Notes under the pieces: model-generated
What the model was told of the DNA's origin: nothing
The model's input: only the letters and a program-made list of their open reading frames with translations
Database searches by the model: none
Part shown: positions 8,318-16,686 of the stretch, one piece after another
How positions within the stretch are numbered: position 1 is the stretch's first letter
How the letters are laid out: each line of letters starts with the position of its first letter
NCBI GenBank assembly: GCA_964243295.1
Contig: CAXTEJ010000022.1
Location: 1 to 55,811, forward strand
Length of the DNA: 55,811 nucleotides
Direction of reading: 5' to 3'
From: CAXTEJ01 sp964243295
Lineage (GTDB): Bacteria > Actinomycetota > Actinomycetes > Actinomycetales > Angustibacteraceae
Program-made: the position numbers and the translations under genes

Positions 8318-9163
8318 TCACCAGCCGCGAAGTACGGTGCGGCTCCTGGTGTAGCCGCCGCGGGCGAGCGCATAGGCGTTGAAGGCGATCCAGCGGGCAC
8401 CGGTCGTGCGCACCACGGGAGCGATGCAGCGGGAGTAGTGGTGCTTGGCGATCCGCTCGTGGGCCATCCCCGGCAGGATGCTGTACTCCAGGCCGAGCTC
8501 GGCCTCGCTGCCGACCTGCCGGTGCGGGTGCAGGTGCCGGACGGGCGCGATGGCCAGCGTGTAGGGGATCGGGCCCGTCACCCGCAGCACCCCGCCCTTG
8601 CCGACGCCCTGGTGCCACGGGCGGTAGGCCGTGATGTTGTCCAGGACGCTCTCGATCACCGCCCGCAGGAACGGGTGACCCGGAGCGCACGCGATCCACC
8701 ACTGCTGGTACTCGCCGCCGGGCACCGACGCCAGCTCGCGCTGCAGACCCCTGCCGGGGTGGGCCTGGTCGGCGCCGTTGCGCCACTGCGCGAGGACGAA
8801 CCGGTCGTCCGCCATGAGCACCTCGTCCAGCGGGCGGGTGGTCGTGCTCTTGATGTCGAGGTAGAAGCCACCCTCCCGGTACATCAGCAGGTACCGGAAG
8901 AGGTCGGCTCGGGCGGGACCGTACCGGGGGTCGATCCGCAACAACAGCTCCGCGACCGCTGGCCCGTAGTGGGAGGTGACGTACCGCAGGGCCTGGGCGT
9001 GGTCGTGCAGCTCGTAGCGCCACGTGGGGTTCGTCGCCCGGATGGCGGCGGCGTTGGCCGCGAGCACGGGCGGCAGGGTGGTCGTGGCGGAGATCTGGTG
9101 CAGGACCTTCGGGATCGTCGTCCCGAGGTCGACGTCTGGCAGACGAGGGACGGAGTCGGACAC
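8318..9163 (-). CDS. GT32-like glycosyltransferase (DXD sugar-binding region)
   Basis: Protein of 281 aa in the OCH1-like/GT32 family: IPKVLHQI near the N-terminus, then ARADLFRYLLMYREGGFYLDIKS, the position of the nucleotide-sugar-binding motif. The second acidic residue of a classical DXD appears as Lys (D-I-K). It probably moves a sugar onto a cell-surface glycan, acceptor unknown. The start at GTG 9163 is supported by a minus-strand TACGAT box 6 nt upstream (9170-9175). It sits directly beside the tRNA-Arg gene and points towards it. Confidence 0.85.
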   Translation of the reverse strand: MSDSVPRLPDVDLGTTIPKVLHQISATTTLPPVLAANAAAIRATNPTWRYELHDHAQALRYVTSHYGPAVAELLLRIDPRYGPARADLFRYLLMYREGGFYLDIKSTTTRPLDEVLMADDRFVLAQWRNGADQAHPGRGLQRELASVPGGEYQQWWIACAPGHPFLRAVIESVLDNITAYRPWHQGVGKGGVLRVTGPIPYTLAIAPVRHLHPHRQVGSEAELGLEYSILPGMAHERIAKHHYSRCIAPVVRTTGARWIAFNAYALARGGYTRSRTVLRGW

Positions 9164-9169
9164 CTGCGG

Positions 9170-9175
9170 ATCGTA
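9170..9175 (-). promoter_or_regulatory. Predicted -10 box of the glycosyltransferase gene
   Basis: TACGAT on the minus strand with a 6-nt gap to the GTG at 9163, a leaderless arrangement. Confidence 0.5.
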
Positions 9176-9286
9176 GGGCAGCGGGCGCCGGCCGGGTCGG
9201 GTCCGGTGGAAAGCGGTCGGACGGCGGAGGGGACGCTCGCGCAGGTCGGCCGGTTGACGACGGCGCCCGGGGGGTAGCAGCCCGCC

Positions 9287-9736
9287 ATGACCGCCACGCC
9301 CGACCCCCGCCGGTCCCTGGTCGCCGGCCTCCTGGTCGGCGTCGGTTTCGCCGCCTTCGTCGACGAGGTCGTCTTCCACCAGCTGCTGCACTGGCACCAC
9401 TTCTACGACCGCGGGACGCCGGCCGCGGGCCTGGTGTCGGACGGCGCGCTGCACGCCGGCAGCTGGCTGGCCACGGTCGTCGGGCTGTTCGTCTTCGCCG
9501 ACCTGCAGCGCCGTGCCGCCGCCGCCCACCGCCGGGTCGTGGCCGGGGGACTCGTCGGTGCCGGCGGCTTCCAGCTCTACGACGGGCTGGTGCAGCACAA
9601 GGTGCTCGGGCTGCACCAGGTGCGCTACGGCGTCGACCTGCTGCCGTACGACCTGGCATGGGACCTCGCCGGGCTGCTCGTGCTCGCCGCGGGCGTGGTC
9701 CTGCTGCGCACCGGCCGAGCGCGGGCGCGGTCGTGA
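9287..9736 (+). CDS. DUF2243 membrane protein
   Basis: Small integral membrane protein of 149 aa with four likely helices. The DUF2243 signatures are GFAAFVDEVVFHQLLHWHHFYD near the N-terminus, with several His residues, and FQLYDGLVQHKVLGLHQVRYG. The function is unknown. It is coupled to a CtaG-type gene by a GTGA overlap, a frequent pairing that suggests a link to copper or cytochrome oxidase assembly (inference). The ATG is preceded by TAGCAG at 6 nt and TTGACG at 9254-9259, a plausible leaderless promoter. Confidence 0.85.
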   Translation: MTATPDPRRSLVAGLLVGVGFAAFVDEVVFHQLLHWHHFYDRGTPAAGLVSDGALHAGSWLATVVGLFVFADLQRRAAAAHRRVVAGGLVGAGGFQLYDGLVQHKVLGLHQVRYGVDLLPYDLAWDLAGLLVLAAGVVLLRTGRARARS

Positions 9737-10584
9737 CGCCGTCCGTCCTCGCGCACGCGGAGCACCACGGCACCAGCACCAGCATCGGTGCCGCGCACCT
9801 GCTCGCCTGGGCGCCGGCGCTGCTGGCCGCGCTGGCGCTGCTGGGCTACGTCGTGGGCGTCGTCCGGCTGGGCCGACGCGGCGACGCGTGGCCGGTCGGT
9901 CGCACCGCGGCTGTCATCGCCGGATGCGGCGCGGCGGCGGTCGTGACGGCGCCCGGCCTCGGCGGCGGGTTCACCGCCCACGTCGGGCAGCACCTGGTGC
10001 TGGCGATGCTCGTGCCGCTGCTGCTGGCGCGCAGCGCACCGGTCACCCTGGCGCTGCGGCTGCTGCGGCCGCGTGCGAGGCGTCGCGTGCTGCGGGTGCT
10101 GCACAGCCGCCCCGCCCGCACGCTGACCAGGCCGCTCACGGTCGTCGTGCTGGACGTCGGGTCGCTGGCCGCCCTCTACCTCACGCCGCTCTACGCCCTG
10201 GCAGAGCGCTCGGCACCGGTGCACGCGGCCGTGCACGGGCACATGGTCGCGACCGGCTGCCTGCTCGCGTGGTGGCTGGTCGGCCTCGACCCGATGCCAC
10301 GCCGGGCGGGCACCCGCTCGCGGGTCGCCGTCATGGCTGTGACGGCGGTGGCCCACGACGTGCTCGCCAAGCACCTGTACGCCACCGCGCCCGCCGCTCT
10401 CGGGTCGCCGGCCGACGTCCGGCGCGGGGCCGAGCTGCTGTTCTACGGCGGGGAGGCGGTGGAGGTGCTGCTCGCCGTGGCGCTGATGGCCGACTGGTAC
10501 GCGAGAGGCGGCCGCGCGCTCGCCCGGCAGAGGTCGCGAACCCGCCCTGCCGGCCAGGGGATGACGACTAGCATCGCGCCATGA
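9733..10584 (+). CDS. ctaG: CtaG-type cytochrome c oxidase assembly protein
   Basis: Polytopic protein of 283 aa with about seven helices, matching the caa3-type CtaG family: HVGQHLVLAMLVPLLLARSAP, HAAVHGHMVATGCLLAWWLVG and YGGEAVEVLLAVALMADWY. The family is implicated in Cu delivery to cytochrome oxidase. GTG 9733 overlaps the DUF2243 stop. The gene ends in an ATGA overlap with the orphan receiver gene. Confidence 0.9.
   Translation: MTPSVLAHAEHHGTSTSIGAAHLLAWAPALLAALALLGYVVGVVRLGRRGDAWPVGRTAAVIAGCGAAAVVTAPGLGGGFTAHVGQHLVLAMLVPLLLARSAPVTLALRLLRPRARRRVLRVLHSRPARTLTRPLTVVVLDVGSLAALYLTPLYALAERSAPVHAAVHGHMVATGCLLAWWLVGLDPMPRRAGTRSRVAVMAVTAVAHDVLAKHLYATAPAALGSPADVRRGAELLFYGGEAVEVLLAVALMADWYARGGRALARQRSRTRPAGQGMTTSIAP
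10569..10574 (+). promoter_or_regulatory. Predicted -10 box inside the 3' end of ctaG
   Basis: TAGCAT with 6 nt to the ATG at 10581. It suggests that the receiver gene has its own leaderless promoter in addition to coupling to ctaG. Confidence 0.45.
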
Positions 10585-11012
10585 CGGCTGCGCAGGGACG
10601 CAGGCGCAGGGCGGGGTCGGACGAGCCCACCAAGGTGCTCGTCTGCGACGACACCGACTCGGTGCGCGCGCTGATCGTCATGAACCTCGAGCTCGAGGGC
10701 TACGAGGTGGTCGAGGCCCGCGACGGCCAGGAGGCGCTCGACATCCTGAGCGACCAGACCCAGGTGCTGCCGGACGTCGTCACCGTCGACGCGCTCATGC
10801 CGCGCCGAGACGGGTGGTGGACCGTCGCCATGATCCGCACCGACCCCGAGCTCACGCACCTGCCCGTGGCGATGGTGACCGCGTCTGTGCAGGGACACCA
10901 CCGGGCCCAGGCCGAGCAGGCCACCGTCGACGCGTTCATCAGCAAGCCGTTCGACCCCGACGAGCTCGTCGCGATCGTCGGCGTGCTGGCCGCCGGCGGC
11001 CGGCTGCCCTGA
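10581..11012 (+). CDS. Orphan single-domain response regulator (CheY-like)
   Basis: Receiver-only protein of 143 aa with a basic N-terminal tail of about 16 residues. Acidic pocket CDD near residues 22-24, phosphoacceptor D70 (TVDALMP), T/S switch in MVTAS and conserved Lys in ISKPFDP. There is no output domain, so it should act by protein contact. Its partner kinase is not adjacent. The ATG overlaps the ctaG stop (ATGA). Confidence 0.88.
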   Translation: MTAAQGRRRRAGSDEPTKVLVCDDTDSVRALIVMNLELEGYEVVEARDGQEALDILSDQTQVLPDVVTVDALMPRRDGWWTVAMIRTDPELTHLPVAMVTASVQGHHRAQAEQATVDAFISKPFDPDELVAIVGVLAAGGRLP

Positions 11013-11042
11013 ACGCGGCGGCAGCGCCCTGCGTCACGCCGG

Positions 11043-11048
11043 TAGCCT
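11043..11048 (+). promoter_or_regulatory. Predicted -10 box of argS
   Basis: TAGCCT followed by 6 nt and GTG at 11055. No ribosome-binding site is visible, consistent with a leaderless mRNA that could carry argS-lysA. Confidence 0.5.
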
Positions 11049-11054
11049 GGTGCG

Positions 11055-12749
11055 GTGACCCCCGAGCAGCTCTCCCGCGCCGTACGCGACTGCCTCGTCG
11101 ACGCCGTGCGCGAGGGCGACCTGCTCCTGGCGACGCCCTTCGGCGACGGCAGCCCCGAGGACGGGGTCGACGCCCTGCCGGACGAGATTCGGGTCGAGCG
11201 ACCGCGAGGCCGCGACCACGGCGACTGGGCCACCAACATCGCGCTGCGGCTCGCCAAGTTGGCCGGCGTGCCGCCGCGCGACGTCGCGACGCTGCTCGCG
11301 AACCGGCTGGCCGAGGTGCCCGGCGTCAAGAGCGTCGACGTCGCCGGCCCCGGCTTCCTCAACATCGTGCTGGACGCCGCCGCCGCGGGTGAGATCGCGC
11401 GCACCGTCGTCGAGCTCGGCGCGGCCTACGGCGACGGCGACGGCGCCGCCGGCGAGCGGGTCAACCTCGAGTTCGTGTCGGCCAACCCGACCGGCCCGCT
11501 GCACATCGGCGCCGTCCGGTGGGCCGCCGTCGGCGACTCGCTGGCGCGCATCCTCGCCGCCCAGGGCGCCGACGTGACCCGCGAGTACTACTTCAACGAC
11601 CACGGCAGCCAGATCGAGCGCTTCGCCCGGTCGCTGCTGGCCGCCGCGCGTGGCCAGGACGCGCCCGAGGACGGCTACGGCGGCGCCTACATCAGCGAGA
11701 TCGCCGACGCGGTGCTCGCGCAGGTGCCCGACGCGCTCGACGCGGCCGACCCGCAGGAGGTCTTCCGCGCCCACGGCGTCGAGCTGATGTTCGCCGAGAT
11801 CAAGGCGAGCCTGCACGACTTCGGCGTCGACTTCGACGTGTACTTCCACGAGAACTCGCTGCACGAGTCCGGCGCCGTCGACCGCGCGATCGCCCGGCTG
11901 CAGGAGCAGGGCCGGATGTACGAGCAGGACGGCGCCCTGTGGTTGCGCACGACCGAGTTCGGCGACGACAAGGACCGCGTGGTCGTCAAGAGCGACGGCG
12001 AACCGGCCTACATCTCCGGCGACCTCGCCTACTACCTCGACAAGCGTGAGCGCGGCTTCGACCGGGTCGTCATCATGCTCGGGGCCGACCACCACGGCTA
12101 CGTCAGCCGGATGATGGCGATGTGCGCCTGCTTCGGTGACACCCCGGGGGTCAACCTCGAGATCCTCATCGGGCAGATGGTCAACCTGCTCAAGGACGGC
12201 GAGCCGCTGCGCATGAGCAAGCGCGCCGGCACGGTCGTCACCCTCGACGACCTCGTCGAGGCCGTGGGCGTGGACGCCGGCCGCTACGCCCTCGCCCGGT
12301 CGTCGTCCGACTCGAGCATCGACATCGACCTCGACCTGCTCACCAAGCGCAGCAACGACAACCCGGTGTTCTACGTGCAGTACGCGCACGCCCGCACCTG
12401 CAACGTCTCGCGCCTCGCGGCCGAGGACGGCGTCCACACGGCCGACGGTTTCGACCCCTCGCTGCTCGGGCACGAGACCGAGTCGGTGCTGCTCGGCGTC
12501 CTCGGGCAGTTCCCGGGCGTCGTCGCGCGGGCGGCCGAGCTGCGCGAGCCCCACCGCGTCGCGCGCTACCTCGAGACCCTCGCCGGCGCCTACCACAAGT
12601 GGTACGACGCCTGCCGGGTGCGGCCGCAGAACGCCGACGAGGAGGTCACCGACCTGCATCGCACGCGGCTGTGGGTCAACGAGGCCACGCGCACCGTGCT
12701 GGCACGCGGGCTCGACCTGCTCGGGGTGTCGGCGCCGGAGCAGATGTAG
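11055..12749 (+). CDS. argS: Arginyl-tRNA synthetase
   Basis: Class I aminoacyl-tRNA synthetase of 564 aa that charges tRNA-Arg. The HIGH motif is PLHIGA (H150-G152). The KMSKS position reads RMSKR (386-390). An N-terminal Add-1 domain and the C-terminal DALR anticodon-binding domain with NPVFYVQYAHAR in front are present. The GTG start fits the leaderless promoter. The last base of the stop is shared with the lysA start, a pairing usual in actinobacteria. Confidence 0.97.
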   Translation: MTPEQLSRAVRDCLVDAVREGDLLLATPFGDGSPEDGVDALPDEIRVERPRGRDHGDWATNIALRLAKLAGVPPRDVATLLANRLAEVPGVKSVDVAGPGFLNIVLDAAAAGEIARTVVELGAAYGDGDGAAGERVNLEFVSANPTGPLHIGAVRWAAVGDSLARILAAQGADVTREYYFNDHGSQIERFARSLLAAARGQDAPEDGYGGAYISEIADAVLAQVPDALDAADPQEVFRAHGVELMFAEIKASLHDFGVDFDVYFHENSLHESGAVDRAIARLQEQGRMYEQDGALWLRTTEFGDDKDRVVVKSDGEPAYISGDLAYYLDKRERGFDRVVIMLGADHHGYVSRMMAMCACFGDTPGVNLEILIGQMVNLLKDGEPLRMSKRAGTVVTLDDLVEAVGVDAGRYALARSSSDSSIDIDLDLLTKRSNDNPVFYVQYAHARTCNVSRLAAEDGVHTADGFDPSLLGHETESVLLGVLGQFPGVVARAAELREPHRVARYLETLAGAYHKWYDACRVRPQNADEEVTDLHRTRLWVNEATRTVLARGLDLLGVSAPEQM

Positions 12750-14167
12750 TGCGCGCCCACGAGGCCGGCTCGCTGCACGCCGACGGCTACCTCGGCCCGG
12801 CGTGGCTGCGCGCCCCCCGCGACGTCAACGAGCTCGTGCCCCAGCTGTGGGCGTCGTCCGTACGTCGGCCGGCGGGCGGCGAGCTCACCGTCGCCGGGGT
12901 GCGTGTCGGTGACATCGCCCGTGACCACGGCACACCCGCCTACGTCCTCGACGAGGCAGACTTCCGTTATCGCGCAAGGGAGTTCAAGGACGCCTTCGAC
13001 AGCGCGTTCGCCGACCTGTGCGGTGGCGCCGACGTCTACTACGCCGGCAAGGCCTTCATCTGCACCGAGGTCGCACGCTGGATCGCCGAGGACGGGCTGC
13101 ACCTCGACACCTGCAGCGGCGGCGAGATGCTCGTCGGGTCGCGCGGCGGCGTGCCCGGCGAGCGGATGAACCTGCACGGCAACAACAAGAGCGACGCCGA
13201 GATCGCCCGAGCGCTCGACCTGGGGCTCGGGCGCATCGTCGTCGACTCCCTCGGCGAGATCGACCGCGTAGCCGATGCCGCTGCGGCGCGGGGCATGCGC
13301 GCCCCGGTGCTGCTGCGCGTCACCGTCGGCGTCGAGGCCCACACGCACTCCTACATCGCCACCGCTCACGAGGACCAGAAGTTCGGGCTGTCGCTCGCCG
13401 GTGGCGTGGCAGCCGCGGCGGTGGCGCGCACCCTCGCCCGTCCCGAGCTCGAGCTGCGCGGTCTCCACAGCCACATCGGCTCGCAGATCTTCGAGGTGGA
13501 GGGTTTCGAGGTGGCGGCTCGGCGGTTGCTCGCGCTGCACGCCCAGGTGGCGCGCGAGCACGGCGTCACGCTGCCCGAGCTCGACATCGGTGGTGGCTTC
13601 GGCATCGCCTACACCACCCAGCACGCCCCGATGCCGGTGCACGACCTGGCCACGGGCATGGCCGAGATCATCGGCCGCGAGTGCGCGTCGCTCGGGATCG
13701 ACGTCCCGCGCATCTCGACCGAGCCGGGGCGTGCCATCGCCGGGCCCAGCACCTTCACGCTCTACACCGTCGGCACCGTCAAGGACGTCGGCCTCGACGG
13801 TGGCGGCGCGCGGCGCTACGTGTCGGTCGACGGCGGCATGAGCGACAACATCCGCACCGCTCTCTACGGCGCCGACTACTCCGCCACGCTCGCTGGCCGG
13901 GCCTCCGACACCGGCGGGGTGCTGTCGCGCGTGGTCGGCAAGCACTGCGAGAGCGGTGACGTCGTCGTCATGGACGAGTTCCTGCCGGACGACGTCGCGC
14001 CGGGCGACCTGCTCGCCGTCCCCGGCACCGGCGCTTACTGCCGCAGCATGTCCAACCAGTACAACCACGTCCCGCGGCCGCCGGTGCTCGCCGTGCGCGA
14101 CGGCGAGGTGCGCGTGCTGGTGCGCCGCGAGACCGAGGACGACCTGCTCGCCCTGGACGTCGGGTGA
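12749..14167 (+). CDS. lysA: Diaminopimelate decarboxylase
   Basis: PLP enzyme of 472 aa, fold type III, that converts meso-diaminopimelate to lysine. K101 (VYYAGKAFI) binds PLP. The phosphate-binding glycine loop is DIGGGFGIAY, followed by STEPGRAI and the C-terminal GTGAYCRSMSNQYN substrate segment. The GTG at 12749 overlaps the argS stop by one base. The longer open frame upstream runs antisense to argS and is not used. Confidence 0.96.
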   Translation: MRAHEAGSLHADGYLGPAWLRAPRDVNELVPQLWASSVRRPAGGELTVAGVRVGDIARDHGTPAYVLDEADFRYRAREFKDAFDSAFADLCGGADVYYAGKAFICTEVARWIAEDGLHLDTCSGGEMLVGSRGGVPGERMNLHGNNKSDAEIARALDLGLGRIVVDSLGEIDRVADAAAARGMRAPVLLRVTVGVEAHTHSYIATAHEDQKFGLSLAGGVAAAAVARTLARPELELRGLHSHIGSQIFEVEGFEVAARRLLALHAQVAREHGVTLPELDIGGGFGIAYTTQHAPMPVHDLATGMAEIIGRECASLGIDVPRISTEPGRAIAGPSTFTLYTVGTVKDVGLDGGGARRYVSVDGGMSDNIRTALYGADYSATLAGRASDTGGVLSRVVGKHCESGDVVVMDEFLPDDVAPGDLLAVPGTGAYCRSMSNQYNHVPRPPVLAVRDGEVRVLVRRETEDDLLALDVG

Positions 14168-14184
14168 CCGGCCGGCGGGTCCGG

Positions 14185-14292
14185 ATGCTGGACCGCGGCG
14201 CGACACCGATCCGCGCCACCGCCAGACTGCAGGGCCGCACCACCAGACCCACCGAGCCGACCACCGAAGGAGCCAGCGGTGCCCGACGCTAG
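14185..14292 (+). CDS. Possible threonine-rich leader ORF upstream of hom
   Basis: ATG at 14185 to TAG at 14290-14292, 35 codons, in the 111-bp lysA-hom gap and overlapping the first bases of hom in another frame. Seven of 35 residues are Thr, including TT pairs in RTTRPTEPTTEG. That would suit a peptide measuring threonyl-tRNA supply in front of a threonine operon. No strong ribosome site and no terminator hairpin is visible, so chance composition is a real alternative. Confidence 0.22.
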   Translation: MLDRGATPIRATARLQGRTTRPTEPTTEGASGARR

Positions 14293-15598
14293 GCCGCTGC
14301 GCGTCGCGCTGCTCGGCTGCGGCGTGGTCGGCACCGAGGTGGCGCGCCTGCTGACCTCGGGCGCCGACGAGCTCGCCGCCCGGGTGGGCGCGCCGCTCGA
14401 GCTGGTCGGGGTGGCCGTCCGCCGCCTCGGGCGCGACCGGACCGCCACCGGCGTCGACCCGTCGCTGTTCACCACCGACGCCGACGATCTCGTCACGCGC
14501 GCCGACCTCGTCGTCGAGGTCATCGGGGGCATCGAGCCGGCGCGCACGCTGCTGCTGCGGGCGATGAAGCACGGCGCGTCGGTCGTCACCGCCAACAAGG
14601 CGCTGCTCGCGCAGGACGGCCCCGTGCTCTACGCCGCGGCCGAGGCCGGCGGGGTCGACCTGTACTTCGAGGCCGCGGTGGCCGGCGCCATCCCGCTGAT
14701 CCGGCCGGTGCGCGAGTCGCTCGCCGGTGACCGCGTGCAGCGGCTGCTCGGCATCGTCAACGGCACCACCAACTACGTGCTCGACCAGATGGACACCACC
14801 GGCGCCGGGTTCGCCGAGGCGCTCGAGTCCGCCCAGGCGCTCGGCTACGCCGAGGCCGACCCCACCGCCGACATCGAGGGCTTCGACGCCGCGGCCAAGG
14901 CCGCGATCCTCGCCTCGCTCGCCTTCCACACCCGCGTCCACGCCAGCGAGGTCTACCGCGAGGGCATCACCGAGGTCAGCGCCGCCGACATGGCCGCCGC
15001 CCGCGAGATGGACTGCGTCGTCAAGCTGCTCGCCATCTGCGAGCGCTCACCGGGCGCCGACGGCGCACCGGACGGCGTCACGGTCCGCGTCCACCCGGCG
15101 ATGATCCCGCGGCGCCACCCGCTGGCCGGCGTCCGTGAGGCGTTCAACGCGGTGTTCGTCGAGGCGCAGTCGGCCGGCGAGCTGATGTTCTACGGCCGCG
15201 GCGCCGGGGGCGAGCCCACCGCCAGCGCGGTGCTCGGCGACCTCGTGACCGTCGCGCGGCACCGGGTCACCGGCGGGCGCGGACCTGGGGAGTCGGCGTA
15301 CGCCGACCTCACCGTGCTGCCCATGGGGCAGACCCGCACCCGCTACCACGTGAGCCTCGACGTGACCGACCGTCCCGGCGTCCTCGCGCAGGTCGCGCAG
15401 GTCTTCGCCGGCCACGACGTCTCGATCGAGACGGTGCGCCAGCGGCTGCAGACCTCGGCCGACGGCAGCAGCCGAGCCCAGCTGGTCGTGGTGACCCACC
15501 GGGCCAGCGACGCCGCCCTGTCCGCGACCGTCGACGCCCTCGCCGGGCTCGACGTCGTGCAGGCCGTCGCCAGCGTCATGCGCGTCGAGGGGGAGTGA
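14279..15598 (+). CDS. hom: Homoserine dehydrogenase
   Basis: NAD(P)-dependent oxidoreductase of 439 aa that makes homoserine from aspartate semialdehyde. A Rossmann motif near the start (LLGCGVVGTEVARLL), the catalytic region (GIVNGTTNYVLDQM, YAEADPTADIEGFDAAAKAAIL) and a C-terminal ACT domain (YHVSLDVTDRPGVLAQVAQVF), expected to bind threonine for feedback inhibition. GTG start with GAAGGA at 14266-14271. It overlaps thrC as GTGA, so hom-thrC-thrB forms one operon. Confidence 0.97.
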   Translation: MPDARPLRVALLGCGVVGTEVARLLTSGADELAARVGAPLELVGVAVRRLGRDRTATGVDPSLFTTDADDLVTRADLVVEVIGGIEPARTLLLRAMKHGASVVTANKALLAQDGPVLYAAAEAGGVDLYFEAAVAGAIPLIRPVRESLAGDRVQRLLGIVNGTTNYVLDQMDTTGAGFAEALESAQALGYAEADPTADIEGFDAAAKAAILASLAFHTRVHASEVYREGITEVSAADMAAAREMDCVVKLLAICERSPGADGAPDGVTVRVHPAMIPRRHPLAGVREAFNAVFVEAQSAGELMFYGRGAGGEPTASAVLGDLVTVARHRVTGGRGPGESAYADLTVLPMGQTRTRYHVSLDVTDRPGVLAQVAQVFAGHDVSIETVRQRLQTSADGSSRAQLVVVTHRASDAALSATVDALAGLDVVQAVASVMRVEGE

Positions 15599-16686
15599 GC
15601 GTGGCCGGTCAGTGGCGGGGCGTCATCGAGGAGTACCGCGAGCGGCTGCCGGTCGACGCGTCGACCCCGGTCATCACGCTCGGCGAGGGCGGCACGCCGC
15701 TCGTGCCCGCGCGCCACCTGTCCGAGCTCACCGGCTGCCGGGTGCTCATCAAGGTCGAGGGCATGAACCCCACGGCCTCGTTCAAGGACCGCGGCATGAC
15801 CATGGCGATCTCGCAGGCCGCCGCGCTCGGCGCCAAGGCCGTCATCTGCGCCTCGACCGGCAACACCTCGGCCTCGGCCGCCGCCTACGCCACTGCGGCC
15901 GGCATGACGTGCGGCGTGCTCGTGCCGGACGGCAAGATCGCGCTCGGCAAGCTGAGCCAGGCCATCGCCCACGGCGCGACGCTGCTGCAGGTCGACGGCA
16001 ACTTCGACGACTGCCTGACCCTGGCCCGCAAGCTCGCCGAGGCCTACCCGGTCGAGCTCGTCAACTCCGTCAACCCGTTCCGCATCGAGGGGCAGAAGAC
16101 CGCGGCGTTCGAGGTCGTCGACGTGCTCGGCGACGCCCCCGACGTCCACTGCCTGCCCGTCGGCAACGCCGGCAACATCACGGCGTACTGGAAGGGCTAC
16201 GGCGAGTACACCCGCGACTCCGACCAGCCCGGCCCGGCGACGCGGACCCCCGCCATGTGGGGTTTCCAGGCGGCCGGGTCGGCGCCGATCGTGCTCGGCC
16301 ACCCGGTCGACCAGCCCGACACCCTCGCGACCGCGATCCGCATCGGCAACCCGGCGTCCTGGCAGCAGGCGCTGCGGGCCCGCGACGACAGCGGTGGCCG
16401 CATCGACTCGGTCACCGACGAGCAGATCCTGCACGCCCACCGATGGCTCTCGAGCCGCGAGGGCGTTTTCGTCGAGCCCGCCTCTGCGGCGGGCGTGGCC
16501 GGGCTGCTGCAGGTGCACGCCGACGGGGGCCTGGCTCCCGGCCAGACGGTGGTGTGCACCGTCACCGGCCACGGGCTGAAAGACCCCCAGTGGGCCCTGC
16601 GCAACGCCGACGGCGGCGACGTCGAGCCGGTGCGCGTGCCCGTCGACGCCGTGACCGCCGCCGGGGCGCTCGGCCTGCAGGGGTGA
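15595..16686 (+). CDS. thrC: Threonine synthase
   Basis: PLP enzyme of 363 aa, short form, converting O-phosphohomoserine to threonine. K64 (TASFKDRGM) is the PLP lysine. Later motifs are STGNTSASAAAYA and LPVGNAGNITAYWKGY. The GTG at 15595 overlaps the hom stop. A second in-frame GTG at 15601 is possible, with GGGGGA just upstream of both. Confidence 0.96.
   Translation: MSVAGQWRGVIEEYRERLPVDASTPVITLGEGGTPLVPARHLSELTGCRVLIKVEGMNPTASFKDRGMTMAISQAAALGAKAVICASTGNTSASAAAYATAAGMTCGVLVPDGKIALGKLSQAIAHGATLLQVDGNFDDCLTLARKLAEAYPVELVNSVNPFRIEGQKTAAFEVVDVLGDAPDVHCLPVGNAGNITAYWKGYGEYTRDSDQPGPATRTPAMWGFQAAGSAPIVLGHPVDQPDTLATAIRIGNPASWQQALRARDDSGGRIDSVTDEQILHAHRWLSSREGVFVEPASAAGVAGLLQVHADGGLAPGQTVVCTVTGHGLKDPQWALRNADGGDVEPVRVPVDAVTAAGALGLQG

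Noticed and set aside
8177..9163. Integrated element at the tRNA-Arg gene
   Set aside because: No integrase gene and no duplicate of the tRNA 3' end within the window.
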